A stretch of DNA of 64,000 bases from Argyresthia goedartella (lineage: Eukaryota > Arthropoda > Insecta > Lepidoptera > Argyresthiidae): NCBI GenBank assembly GCA_949825045.1, contig OX463818.1:28350906-28414905 (forward strand), given 5' to 3'. Under the pieces are notes generated by a model. It saw nothing but the letters and a program-made list of their open reading frames with translations, was not told where the DNA came from and did no database searches. Every line of letters starts with the position of its first letter. Positions within the stretch are counted from its first letter, which is position 1. Positions 33,391 to 45,516 of this stretch are shown one piece after another. A program made the translations under genes and the position numbers.

Positions 33391-35475
33391 GAGGCATGAA
33401 ATAGGTAAATCCATGAGAAAGAAATTAATAGTTTGAGATGGAGGTGATGTAATTTGTCATAAAAACTTGTTTAGAAAGATTTGGAAAGATCCTTGGATGA
33501 GGCAAACATCGAATAATTATAGGCTTAAAGAAGGTAGTTACAGTTCCCTAAATCTAGATTCTGTCGCTTTTGTCATAAAAAAATGGGGGAAGGGGGAGTC
33601 GTAGATGCCCCAAACCTCGCATCTACCTGTGAATTCCAACCAGCATTTCTATGTGAAATATCTCGCATCTAGATTAACATCTAGTTGCGAGATCTGTTTT
33701 ATTCCCTTCAATGACGAGTAAGGATTTCCCTAAGCTTGGCACAGGATGCTATAATAGGGCCTAACGGACTCTAAGTGACGCATGTACTTATGTCAAATGA
33801 CAGACTTGGAGCTATTTTGATATTCCCAACGGATGTGGTTCCTCGACCGAATGCAAATCATATTAATTTATTAGCATTCCCACAGTATGAAACTGCAACA
33901 TTGCCACGTGACTCGGAAGTATTCGCGGTCAACTGTCACACTCAGACAAACGCGAGAACCGGCCAGCAATAATTTAATTCGCGGGGTTTGGAAGACATAT
34001 TCCCATCCTTTCTTACGTAACGGCGTGACCTACTCCCTTGCCATCGGGCACCACTACTACTCGCCATGACAATATGTACATCCCCTAGCATGTAAGACTT
34101 TTCAGGCAATCAAACCACCTACAAAGGGGCAGATCCCCATTATTCGCCAAGTTTGCAATATGACACAACCACTACATCACACAAGAGGATAAATTACAAT
34201 TCAATCCGCACTCCGGCTACCAGGTAGTGAAGTTTTAATCAACACCAAACCGACAGCATAATTCTTATCTGTAATAAATAACAATCAAAAATAGCTTCAA
34301 TTGAAGCAGGCTAAATAAATTAAGTATATGTAGATTTTTAAGAACGCTAATGCAAGCTCTGTCATTCGTAAGAATATGGTATAGTTAAAAAACTTCACGG
34401 AAGGTGGAGAAAAATGTAACCAGAGTAGTTCTATAAAACGTTAATAAATACAAGTGCCAAGTAGATTAACGCAATACTACTAAGTGTTACCTGTGTAACT
34501 TAATTTTAGAGAAATTTAGAGCACAAAGGAAGGGAAATAAAATAATCCGTCAGTTTGATTATTACAGGATGAGCTAACTGACAAAGAACTCAACTGTAAT
34601 TTAAGTTCAGGATATAAGGATGGGGAATGCCTACCTAAGCGGCTAGCCGACGACAGATCTACCTTAATCAGTTTTGAAAACCCAGTAACGCGCATCTCAT
34701 GTCGACGCAGCTATTTAAATAGGCGAACGACAGTGCTACGCATTATGGATTATCATTACACGCTTTGTACCTACATATCATTTTCCGTTTGATATTCAGA
34801 TAAGTATAATGAGGAGTCCGAGTCGAGATAATTAACTCAAAGTTCCAGTAACAATTATATACGCCCCTACTAAGACCGAAACTTCTACTATATTGACACT
34901 GCCTTGTGATGTACAGTTCATAAGGACAAGCAACGACAATATTGAAAATACACGGTACCGGTATTTAAAGTGAAGAGCAATCAATAAATTAGGTTAATTA
35001 AACTGTGCATCAAACCAGACAGGAGTTCCCGGCGCGCTGAGATGCCGCGCGAGCAGGTCAAAGCTTACCCGATCAGCCGACTGATGGTCAGGTACAGCCG
35101 CGCGTTGCTAAGCCAACAAGCGCGAGCGCAGCCCCTGCAAATGTCTGCCCGATACGAAATGAGTGATACGTAATAGCAAATAGTTTTAAGCAAGTTCACG
35201 CCGCGAACCCGAATCTTCCAAATTACGCGTAACATAAAGATAGATATATAAACAACAGTAAAATATGAATCACTTGTAAGGAAGGATTGTAATAAATACT
35301 TGACAAAGTGGGCTTAGGCCTATTCCTCTGTCAACCACGAGAGCTTGTTAAACCTAATAAACTTTATCATTCTAGAGCTGAATCAGATCAATAAATATGA
35401 TTCAAAACGGCAAAGAAATGCGTCTTGCATATCTTAAAATAAATTTAAAAGCGTTGATCAATTTACTAACTATAA
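33391..35475. other. Unassigned 2-kb stretch
   Basis: Mixed composition. A GC-rich island at about 35030-35130 ('ggcgcgctgagatgccgcgcgagcagg') is surrounded by AT-rich DNA. A self-complementary stretch lies around 33620-33690 ('cctcgcatctac' / 'atctagttgcgag'). A retrotransposon LTR is possible but no paired copy or primer site was found. Confidence 0.35.
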
Positions 35476-35479
35476 CTAT

Positions 35480-35760
35480 TGAATTATACTCAGTGATCTG
35501 GATTCGAACCAGATTAATTATAATTCTCCGTGGTCTGATCGGCCTCACGCTTGCCTCTCAAATAGAAGATGCAGGTTCGACTCCGATGTACGACATACTA
35601 GCCACTTAATGATGAATTTATTTACTATAACTAATGGATAATAATAATCAGTTCTCTGGATTCGAATCAGATTAATTATAAAGAGCTCCGCCCACGCTTG
35701 CCTCTCACACAGAACAGTTGCAGGTTCGGCTCCTGACCATGTACCAATGCGACAATCAAT
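35480..35760 (+). repeat. Duplicated tRNA-like segment
   Basis: Two related units (about 35490-35605 and 35645-35760) share 'ctggattcgaa(c/t)cagattaattata', 'cacgcttgcctctca' and a B-box-like 'gcaggttcg(a/g)ctcc'. It looks like a tandemly duplicated, decayed tRNA-derived SINE head, not a functional tRNA. Confidence 0.4.
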
Positions 35761-36654
35761 ACATTTTAAGTACATTATACGGACGTTCCAACGGTGATGG
35801 AAAACATCGTGCGGATACCTTTACTACTTCATAGCTGCGGCGATGGGCTAATTGTCAGCCAAGGCGGAGCATGAAATAACCTGCTAAAAGTGGGCACAGT
35901 TGTGCCCCTACCACCCCGCATGGAAAAAGGCATGACGCTATGTAATTATAATTCTCCACATCTCTGAAATGTAACAAAATAAAATAGACTTACCACTTTG
36001 TGCTATTCTTCACTCGACAGCCGATGCCTACCACGTGTACCTTTACTCACCACTCGGCGAACGCCTTTTGACGCCGCAGAGTCGCCTCTCGCGCCCGGCA
36101 CCAGAAAAACTCCCGCACTTCCTGTTATTCCGCTTGATGAAGGCCTCTTCGCTGTCGACTCCCCTGTTCCGTGTCTAAACCCGGTCTCCTCTGACAAATT
36201 CCCGGCTTTTCGGCGTAGGCGCAGCCCTACCTACTCTACTACCTACCCTTCCAGTCTCGACCAATCACATCGCCAAATCTCATTCAAGACTACGCCCCTA
36301 TGTCATCTCATTGGCCCATGTACTCATGGTGCTATCAGGATTATTATTTTAACAAGCATAATAGTTAGCCTATTTAGTTCTTTACATGCCTAGATCCACC
36401 CCAAGAAATAGAACGATACTGACGATACTGACACATAAAACTTTTCGCCACCGCCTATAAAATTTTGTTAATATTAGGTTTTCGCTATATACTTTATTTG
36501 GTTCTTTACGTCACACACTTGCCCAAAGTGGGTGATAAAATAATTAGCAACCAAGATTAAATATATCAGGATCTCATTTTAGTATGTTACCTAAAAACAA
36601 TGATTAAGTGAATGATTATGAGCCTAATCTAACCTATCAGAGCTTAATTAATTT
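35761..36654. other. Unassigned; contains a 131-codon ORF of unknown nature
   Basis: 35880-35945 ('gggcacagttgtgcccctaccaccccgcatgg') is a diverged relative of sequence at about 5935-5995. An ORF on plus (35998-36393), rich in Ser/Pro/Thr, and a shorter antisense one show no recognisable domain and may be chance in a GC-richer stretch. Confidence 0.35.
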
Positions 36655-36903
36655 CAACGACCTGAATGGCCGAGTCGGCAGTGCCCTACCTACGAAGCCA
36701 AGGGTCCCAGGTTCGAGTCCCGGTGGGGGCAAATATTTGTTCGATGAAAATGGATGTTTGTACCCTAGTGATATCTGTATATATTTACTTAGTATAGTAT
36801 TTATAAGTATGTGTAACGTTGTTTAGTAACCAAGATACAGGGAATCCTAGTTTGGGCCAGATCAATGTGTGTAAATAGTGCCCAAGGTATTATTATTATT
36901 ATT
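36655..36903 (+). mobile_element. SINE A, full length
   Basis: Same element as 16061-16333, here on plus: A box tggccgagtcgg, B box ggttcgagtcc, body with 'acagggaatcctagtttgggcc', and tail tattattattatt. Confidence 0.85.
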
Positions 36904-37640
36904 AATTTATTTCAAAGATGTCATACGGCATTCATTTAGTGGGGTTCCAACAATGGCATCGATCCCTGGCTTTATTTAGACAACAACGTTTTAAAATAAT
37001 AAAACATCCGCGCCGTACCGGCCTTTTTACACCGTCATCATTGAATTACTGCAGGACAGAGTATTGTAAAAAATAACAAATTACAAGTTAAGACTTGCTT
37101 ACCCAGAACTTTGTATTTCTTGCCATGGTGCAAGTAATTGGCCAGAAGATAAATAACCTTTATTTTATTATCTCGAATGATCATAAGAGTGACTTTGTGA
37201 TAGACTAAATAACTTACTTCCTAACGAGCCATACATAGAACTGAGTTTTGGCTAAATGGTTCTGGTCAATGTTTCTTTTAAGTCTAATAAAACTAATCGG
37301 TGCACATTTGTTTACAGACAGATTTTATAACTTTATTACTTAAGTTATTCCCAAAACTCCAACAAACCGATACGAACTACCTTTCTTGATTTTATGATAA
37401 TTTTGTATGATTTAGTTAAACAGTGCATGTTGGGATCGTTACAATAACCTAGGCTAAGTACCTATTCTCAGAATAAATAAAAATTAAAAACAAATGAAAA
37501 GTGCGGAAATAAGTTGTGAAAGAGAATTGTAAATTTCATTATAGGAATAAATAAATAAATGTTTGGTGTGTTGAATTGTATTGTAAATAATAATGTCAAA
37601 TCATAGATACACAATAAATATAAAATTAAATCACTACATA
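36904..37640. other. No recognisable gene
   Basis: AT-rich sequence, short ORFs only. Confidence 0.4.
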
Positions 37641-37726
37641 TACACATTAAGGATTTTAATAAATCTTAAGAATAAAATCAGCTGGAAAACGCGGTACGCA
37701 GCACTACGTCCGCGGTTGTGGCAGCA

Positions 37727-39458
37727 TCAGGTACTCTGCTTTTGTTGCTGCAATAACTGTGCTCGAATTCGTCTTTTGAATGTTGTTTTTGTTTTGAGCT
37801 CTCGCAGCGGAGGGGGTATGTTATTCCAGCATTTTGTGGCAAGGTACCTGAAGCTGCCACGAAACGCCGCAGTTCCGTGGCGAGGAACCGATAGAACGCA
37901 GGAATTATTTCTGTTTGTGTGGTGGCGCGAAAACCTCCAGGTCAGTTTTTCAAATAAGTATTCAGGTTTACCTGTTTTATTAACACCAAACAAAAGTGTT
38001 GAAAAATATAAATCTTGTCTCGCCTTAATTTCAGCATATCGGCACTATTGAAATATGGTGTTACATGCATGCTCGGAGGAATCTTGAAGCAATACCGAGC
38101 ACAGGCATTTTGTACCCTTTGTATCAACTTCTCTGTTCGTTTGTATACACATGGGCCGTAAACCAACAAGCCATAGTTTATTTTAGAGAGCACCAGAGAT
38201 TCACAAAGCCTGACAAGCATATCAACACTTAGAAATCTTTTAACCTTGTACAAAACTTTGAGCCGATAAAAGCAGGCTTTTACGACATCTACGACATGTT
38301 TTTCAAAGCATAATTCACTGTCCATTAGTATGTCAAGGTTTCGGGCTTCACTGACTCGTTCCAGGCGAACACCTGAGATTGAAATTTCGGGATCATAGTC
38401 AATTATGGATTATACTTGTATTTTTGAGCCAATAATTAAGTACTTTGACTTCGATGGGTTTAAAACTAATGCATTTTTGCAGACCAGAGGGACACATTAG
38501 CGAGATCCTCATTTATATTTCTGACGGCCTCTTCGATGTTATCTTTATTGGAATCTATATACAACTGAAGATCATCAGCATATAAATGGCACTTACTGTG
38601 CTTAATGCTACCTATTATATCTGCACTGTACAAAATAAATAGTATAGGTCCCAGAATGGACCCCTGAGGGACGCCTCTTCCAGAGAGTATGCAATCAGAT
38701 GAGTAACTAGATCCATCCTTTCCACTAATAACAACTTATTGCTAACGATGGTCAAGATAGCTCTCAATCCACTTTATCGACTCAATATGAAAGCCATAGT
38801 AATTTAGTTTAGACAGCAACATATTTACATTTAAACAGTCGAAAGCTCGAGAAATGTTCAGTAATGCTAGTATAGTACTAAAACCCTTGTCCTGGGAAGC
38901 TAGGAAATATCCTAGCTTCCCAGCTGGATAATAATCCACGACATTTAGTAAGGCATTGGTTGTGCCGTATTCTTTTCTAAGCCCTGACTGCAACTTAGGC
39001 AAAATCCCATTTTTTTCCAGGAAAGAAGTAATCTGGTTACATATAACCCTTTCCAAAACTTTGGATAAGTATGGTAGTATACTTATCGGTCTACGATCAG
39101 TCACATTTTTCGGGTCATTATTTTTAGGAATTAGCCGAATAGTCGATTTTTTCCAGAGCCCTGGGAAGGTAAAAGTGGTGATGGACCTATTTACAATAGC
39201 TGTAATCATCCTAAAAGTTGTAGGTAGTGTAAATAGAGCCATACTTCTAGTAATTCCACCACTACCGCGGGCTTCTGATGGGATGTTTAAAATATTTTTT
39301 CCCAATTTACTCTCATTGACCGGTTGCATCTGAAAAGACGCGTTACAATACCTGTGATGCTCGAAGTAACTAAGATTAGATATTGTAACACCATTGTCTC
39401 CAGGCACATTGAGGAAGTGGGTGATCATCTCATTTGGATCTTTCAGATGCTCTGGCAA
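37727..39458 (-). pseudogene. LINE ORF2 reverse transcriptase region
   Basis: Landmarks: IRLIPKNNDPKNVTDRRPIS, LPYLSKVLERVICNQI, ISRAFDCLNVNMLLSKL, GVPQGSILGPILFILYSADI (about 38660), HLYADDLQLYID (about 38575), then KINYGLLVYG and the C-terminal SFRYLATKCWNNIPP. The YADD catalytic motif is intact, but stops separate 38742-39458, 38325-38740, 37942-38325 and 37727-37993. A short tandem 'cctagcttcc' occurs near 38900. Confidence 0.8.
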
Positions 39459-39598
39459 TTCGTTGTACTTCTTGGGAAGAACTATATTCTTAAGAGTTTG
39501 CCATAGCTCTTAGGATTTCCGATATTATTATTAATATTATGTTCGAAAAATGCCTTCTTTTCTGAGTAATGACTAACAGCAACAAGGTGTTTCAAAGA

Positions 39599-40548
39599 TC
39601 ACTGGTCTCTTTCAACCGGCAATCGGGATTGCTTATATTTATCGTGTGCCCTATCACGAAGTTGCATCATGTACTTAACATTACTGGTTAACCACGGTTT
39701 TGACACTTCCCTGACTATTGTTTTACGCTCTGGTGCATGCTTATCATAAAGTGCTATTAAGTACTCAGTGAAGGTCGACACCATAAGGTCCACATTGTCA
39801 CAGTGTAGAATCACGTCCCAGTCAACATGTTGCAAGTCATTTTCGAATGTTACCATGTTAATGTTTTTAATTGGTCTATACATGATGGTTTAACTTTTGC
39901 GGTTATAATTGCGTGATTCCCGAGATCAGGAATGTGATCAACTGATATTGAAGTAAGAGTTACGTCCGTACAGACCAAGTCAATTAGGGTTGCGCTATGG
40001 TCAGTAAAATGGGTCGGTTTATCGACAATATTTAAAAGTTTGGAGTACGCTAGGAATTGTTGTAATTTACATGTCATATTGTTGCCTGTATCAAGAAAAT
40101 CTATGTTAAAATCGCCTAATCACCTTGTCAAAATAGGAAAAACTAGATAAAAAATCGGTAAGTGCATTAAAGAAAGTGTTAACATTCATCCACGGTGGTC
40201 GATGGGCGGTTCCAATAATAATTTTAATACCGTTTACATTCATAGATAGCCACATCTGTTCGACACCAACGGTGGATTCTGGATGGGAGTGTAATCTCGC
40301 CTTTTTACCTATCTTCACATAAAATCCGACCCCACCATTCCGCGCCAGCCTGACGCTGCGCGGGCGCGCGATATGTCGCAGTCTATAGCCGGTGATGTCG
40401 GGGGCGTAACTTACGTAATCCTGGCGCAACCACGTCTCATTGATGGCCAATAGTTCCGGAGCTCGCTGCTCCACCGCAACTATGAGCTCATCGTGTCCAG
40501 TACTTAAAGAACCCGCGTTCCAGAAACCAACTTTTAAGAACTTTGTCT
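39599..40548 (-). pseudogene. LINE ORF2 endonuclease region
   Basis: Landmarks from the start of ORF2: FLKVGFWNAGSLSTGHDELI, LLAINETWLRQD, GGVGFYVKIGKKARL and IGTAHRPPWMNVN, then after a break THFTDHSATLIDLVCTD and LGNHAIITAKV. The HAPERKTIVREVSKPWLTSN linker follows. Frames change near 40106, 39860 and elsewhere, so it is not functional. Confidence 0.75.
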
Positions 40549-40915
40549 TATAAGATTTTGAGAAAATAGTAGTGTAACAAAGCAGAAGTGTGTGTTTTGT
40601 TGAAAATCATGTAGTGATTTGTTATGAGTATCATTATTGTATAGGTGTATTGTATGATAATAGCAGTTAATAAAATAATATTTACGCGAACATGATAAAA
40701 AGTGATTGTGAGCAACCTGTGGGACTATAGCAATCATCGTGCGTTATCTGAACCCATCCACTGCCCAAGAAAAAAAATTGTAGTCAGTTTATACAACACA
40801 AAAATAAACAAATTATAAGCAATGACGAACACAGTGAAAATTGGTAATGCAAGTGATTCAAATATTCCATCTCTGCGCAAACAATGGCACTACCCAAAAA
40901 CACGGACTAAGTCAG

Positions 40916-41283
40916 CCTCAACACGCAGATGGTATTTGGTGGTGATGGTACAAGTTCTCCGGTCTGGCAAAAATGCGACCGTCCGTAGTCCAAACGTAAC
41001 GCCATTTCGCCGTGAAACCCATGTTGGGGGCCTTGGCAAACAAGACACGGTTTTTCTTGGTCAGACGCTCATTAATAAAAAGCTTTTGTGGCACGTGCTG
41101 TGGAAGACCGAGGCCTTCAGTGGTAGCCCCACGGCCAACCCTCGCGTTCTTTAGGAACTCGTCGCGCAGCACCCGACGCGCCAAGCTGACCACGATGATA
41201 CGTGGGCGGGGTGCCTTGTCGCTTCCGCCACCGCCGTCAGTCGGCAGTTGGTCGCGCGGGCCGACACGCGCGGCCCTCACCAC
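40916..41283 (-). pseudogene. LINE ORF1 C-terminal fragment
   Basis: Contains IIVVSLARRVLRDEFLKNA, then LFINERLTKKNRVLFAKA and KWRYVWTTDGRIFARP, the conserved C-terminal block of ORF1 proteins in insect CR1/jockey-group LINEs, thought to bind RNA. The upstream part of ORF1 is missing (5' truncation near 41300). Confidence 0.65.
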
Positions 41284-41300
41284 GTCGCGCCATCACGTAG

Positions 41301-42009
41301 TTGGATGAATTGTCTCGAGATTTCGCTTTAACTTACTTGGAAGCATACTTCCGGATGATAGTATTTTTTTTAAACAAAGCACACACTGCGGTTTTTCTTC
41401 ATTGTTTACTTCTATTGAATTAAAACCAAAGTCCAAATAGCTATTATTTATTTTATTTATTTATTTATTAAAAATTTGGAAAACCAACAGCTATAAAACT
41501 AATTTACTTAAAAACTAAAATAGAAATAGAAAGCCAATTACAGGTATTCACTTATAGAAATAGAGCAAAAATTAAACATGGGAACACTCATCATATTTGT
41601 CACACTTGCCAATTAAAACAAACAGTGAGATATTGACACAAAAACGATATTAAAAAAGAGAAAAAAAACTATGCACTAAAAAGGTTAAGGGTTAGGCACC
41701 GCCTTGCCTTGACAATATTGGTATGAAATATGTCTATGTCCAACAACTTGATAAAACAGTTAACAGTCCTGTGATAGTACTCGGATCAAAGAGAAGATTA
41801 ATAGTCGAGGGACTATTGATTAATTAATCAATTAAACCAAAATTACTAATGGGAATAAGATTCATTTACTTGTGATCAAGAAACATGGACGTCTAAGCGA
41901 CGACCAGATGTTGATAACATTTCAAGAAGATGGCGCTAGTGGTTATGAATTAGACTATAGATTTGAATTTTGTATAAATATTTTGTCCAACAAGAAACAT
42001 TAAACCCAG
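41301..42009. other. No recognisable gene
   Basis: AT-rich, with (ttta)n near 41450-41470. No coding signal. Confidence 0.4.
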
Positions 42010-42135
42010 CAAGATAAATAGTAAATAATCTCAAATATTTAATTGTACCAATGTTATGAAAAATCTAGCTTTATTTCTGTTGAGTTTCCTTTTGCATTGA
42101 ATTAAAATGTACGTCATGTCCGGTATGGGTAAAAC
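42010..42135. repeat. Left flank: partial 339-bp unit and 8-bp duplication
   Basis: Matches 4998-5124 (the end of the tandem unit) and ends GGTAAAAC (42128-42135), the duplication made by the P-like insertion. Confidence 0.8.
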
Positions 42136-42917
42136 CACAGATATCGAGAGATAGGTTGAGGGGCGTGGCACGTGCGAACAAATGTAGCTCCGACAGGTTC
42201 GATATTAAAAATTCTCGGTAGTCACTGGGCGACCGCAGTGACGAATTCATTTCCGTTGTTTTTCGAAAATGCCGACCTGTGCAATACTCACGTGCAAAAA
42301 TAGAAACGAGATTGTGAACTCCAAGAACGCCGGTGTCACATATCACTTGTAAGTCTCATTCCAACTATTATTTCTTCTTAAAACACAAGAAATAAACATT
42401 ATTACGAAAATAGATCATTCGCGGAAAATTCTTCACGAATTGACATTAAAGTGAAAATGTCATGTTGTTCTAGCTAAGTTTAATATACATTGCTTGTTTT
42501 GTATCTTAATTTCACTACGTATTGCCAAGCTAACACGCAATGAATATTTCACACTTATCTAAGTACGAAAGCAAAGATGCATCGTGATACGGATGCGAAC
42601 TGTTACACGCACACAGAGACGACATATAGTGATGGGGATACTGATAGGAGAATTATGTTTTTGAATCAATAGATTTTATCATTCCGCAATTACTAATATA
42701 GTTAATGTAATAATATAGTTATTTTATTACTCATAATACGTAAGTTTATTGTTAGTTATTCCAATGATTGCCAAATAGGCAGTTTAGATTTTAAGTTTGT
42801 TTAAAACCTCGCCCGACGAAGGATAATGGGGTGTTATAAGTATTGATCGGAAATTCCGATGCTTTCAGTCAGGTCCGAAGAGAATTTCTCGGCTAAGTCC
42901 GAATCAGAATGAACTCC

Positions 42918-43031
42918 GTTCACAGTTATTCTACCTTCAGAAACCTCTTTGCCTCTCTTTCTAGCTGTAAGGATTCTGTTGAAAAAAAGAAGAGAGGCAA
43001 AGGGGTCTCTGGAGGCAGAACAACTGTGAAC
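42918..43031. repeat. Imperfect 45-nt hairpin in transposase intron 1
   Basis: 'gttcacagtt...ctttgcctctcttt' pairs with 'agagaggcaaagg...aactgtgaac', with a loop of about 22 nt. Several mismatches. It may be a small foldback element. Confidence 0.6.
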
Positions 43032-43249
43032 TGAGAATACACGGGTAATTTCGACGCAAAAAAGTCGGGAAAAAGGGGTTGTATAGTTATTAGTCCGATT
43101 ATGAGTCCGATTTGACTCAAAATCTATATCTGGGGATCCGGTTGAGGTCCAATCATGATTCTGTCATATTTTGAAAAAGTTGCCGACATTTCGAACTTCG
43201 TAGTTACTGGTCCGATTTGCTTCAAAATCGATATCTGGGGACCCGGTTA

Positions 43250-43254
43250 GAATA
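43250..43254. other. Copia target duplication, left
   Basis: gaata, repeated at 47671-47675 beyond the right LTR. Confidence 0.8.
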
Positions 43255-43401
43255 TATTGGGAAAATTGTAAACTAGATACTGGCAACACTATGTTTGACA
43301 TTTCTCTCTTGCTTTTGTGGAACCACTGAATAAATCGTGTATGCGACTAAATAATGTTTTTAATTAGCTAGCTATCCAAATCCACATAAATAAGTTCATT
43401 A
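43255..43401 (+). repeat. Copia 5' LTR (147 bp)
   Basis: Starts TATTGGGAAA and ends TTCATTA. A handful of differences from the right LTR were noticed (for example aataaatcgtgt/atatatcgtgtc). Confidence 0.85.
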
Positions 43402-43415
43402 GGTTATGGGCCCAG
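43402..43415 (+). promoter_or_regulatory. Primer binding site, half tRNA-iMet type
   Basis: GGTTATGGGCCCAG directly follows the LTR. It is complementary to the anticodon arm of initiator tRNA-Met (CUGGGCCCAUAACC), the internal tRNA region copia elements use as primer. Confidence 0.9.
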
Positions 43416-43547
43416 ACGCCTGGATAGCGTAGATATAAAAATTTTATTAAAGTAAACAGTAAACTCGCAGATTCAGTCGGATTAAAGTTAGACCGGCGGC
43501 AACCGTATAGTCACGTCATCCGCCATTATCTCACGCAGCGTGTTTCC

Positions 43548-44440
43548 GTGTTTCCGCAGCGTGTTTCCTTTCAGCCAATCTTTTCAGCAATGTCGTCAAG
43601 CAATTCAATCACGGCAAGCATTGCCAAATTGACGGGCCGCGACAATTACAACACGTGGAAATTTGCTGTCAAGACTTATTTAGAACATGAGGATTTATGG
43701 GAATGTGTTGAGCCTCAAGATGGTGCGACCGTGGACCCAAAAAACGATGTGCGTGCCAAGGCCAAAATCATATTACTGGTGGACCCGTTGAATTACGTCC
43801 ACATTCAAGAGGCTACAAGTGCCAAGGAGGTATGGTCTAACTTAAAACGTGCTTTTGATGACTCCGGATTGACAAGAAGGGTAGGTCTGCTCCGAGATCT
43901 TATTTCGACAAACTTAGACAGTTGTTCAAATGTTAAAGATTACGTTAACAAGGTTATGTCGACCGCACACAAACTCAGAAACATAGGTTTTGCCGTTGAT
44001 GATGAATGGCTCGGGACACTGCTTCTGGCAGGTTTGCCGGAATCATACAAACCTATGATCATGGCCATGGAGAGTTCAGGTGTGAAGATCTGTGCAGATT
44101 CTGTTAAAACCAAAATACTTCAAGATGTCAAAGGTAGTGATATGTCAGCGTTTTATACGAACCATCACAAACACAAAAAGCAGCAGCAGAGCAAAGGACC
44201 ACGATGTTATTCCTGTAACAAATATGGACACATAAGTACTAATTGTAAAACGAAGAAACAATCTAATGCTAATTCTGGTTTTCTAGCAGCTATCTCCGCA
44301 TCGTCGGGATCAATTGATGGTTGCTGGTTTATTGATTCCGGTGCCAGCATGCATATGACTGGCAATCGCGAATGGATATACAACTACGAGCCAGCGCGAG
44401 TTACAACTATTAAAATCGCAGACAACAAACAATTGGAGGT
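43548..44440 (+). pseudogene. Copia gag and protease start
   Basis: Gag of the UBN2 type: SIAKLTGRDNYNTWKFAVKT near the start, then LLAGLPESYKPMI and a CX2CX4HX4C zinc knuckle (CYSCNKYGHISTNC, about 44206-44247) that binds RNA. It is followed by the aspartic protease motif FIDSGASMHMTG (about 44328). An ATG at 43593 (MSSSNS) is likelier than the upstream in-frame ATG at 43548. The frame enters the inserted inverted-repeat element at 44441 and stops at 44498, so gag and pol are separated. Confidence 0.85.
44437..44440. other. 4-bp target duplication of the inverted-repeat element, left
   Basis: aggt, repeated at 45513-45516. Removing one copy and the element restores an open copia frame at this point. 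Confidence 0.75.
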
Positions 44441-45512
44441 TGTAGTGTTATGTTACTTACATGCCATTTTCCAGTCTCTTCAGCTGGATACTTGCTGAGC
44501 TGTATAGCTGTATATTTTTTCACCTTTATTTTCATAGGACCCTGTAACGTTTTAAACCATAAGAACACATTAACAAATCATTTTCGCTTCGTATTTTTAC
44601 ACTATCAGCACTTCTAAATCGATAGCGAAGGGGTTTACCTTTGGTGACCTTGTATTTGGCTTTCTCCGAAGCTCTGCAATCTCGAGCTTCGTGCGCGCTG
44701 GTGCGCCACCCTTTTATCTATCGCTGTTATGTGATTTTGGCGCCAGCCAGGGTAGAGGCCCGCAACGTGTCGGCCTGAAGTCACCGACGGGCAGGTGAAG
44801 CAGAGAACGGGCAGGTGAAGTGGAGACCCAACGAAGCGCCGGCCAGGGTAGAGGCTCGCCAAGATAGGAGGCGTAGTAGTAGAGGCTCGCAGGATCCCGG
44901 GGTAGTGCGACCCCGAGATAAGGCCTTTAGGTGATGCTTCTTGCTTGAGAGCTGAAGTGAGACTCCAGAATTTCAGAAATGTTCCGCTCTTATACCCTTT
45001 TTGGAGAGTTCTAAAAATTATTTAAATTAAAAGCAATTTTTGTGAGTGGCCAAGAGAGAAAAAGTATTTTTGTAAAAGTATTGAAGCAAACATATCAGAC
45101 CGCTAACGAGTTTGAATGGACATTGCCATGACAACCAGATAAACAACAATAAAGTAAATGTCAGATTTTGGTTTCAGGCTCGTAATAGAAAAATCAACAA
45201 GTTCACATAGCCATAATTACATAACAGCGATAGATAAAAGGGTAGCGCACCAGCGCGCACGAAGCTCGAGATTGCAGAGTTTCGGAGAAAGCCAAATACA
45301 AGGTCACCAAAGGTAAACCCCTTCGCTATCGATTTCGAAGTGCTGATAGTGTGAAAATACGAAGCAAAAATGATTTGTTAATGTGTTCTTATGGTTTAAA
45401 ACGTTACAGGGTCCTATGAAAATAAAGGTGAAACCAAATATCAAGCTGTACAGCTCAGCAAGTATCCAGCGGAACAGACCGAAAAATAGCATGTAAGTAG
45501 CATAACACTACA
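44441..45512. mobile_element. Foldback MITE in copia (possible Ginger-type), 1072 bp
   Basis: Long imperfect inverted repeats (about 44441-44734 and 45219-45512) begin TGTAGTGTTATG. The element is flanked by a 4-bp duplication AGGT. The interior has repeated 'gggcaggtgaag' and 'gccagggtagaggc(c/t)cgc' motifs and no transposase. TGT-R starts with 4-bp duplications are features of Ginger elements; this assignment is tentative. Confidence 0.75.
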
Positions 45513-45516
45513 AGGT

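Larger units (their letters stand above)
37650..41300 (-). mobile_element. CR1/Daphne-like LINE, nearly full-length, decayed
   Basis: On the minus strand, ORF1 C-terminus (41283-40916), endonuclease (40545-39600) and RT (39458-37727) follow in the order expected of a two-ORF LINE. The frame is broken many times. Confidence 0.75.

Noticed and set aside
35998..36393. 131-codon ORF as a host gene
   Set aside because: No recognisable motif, no splice context, similar-length antisense ORF; kept only as an unassigned stretch.
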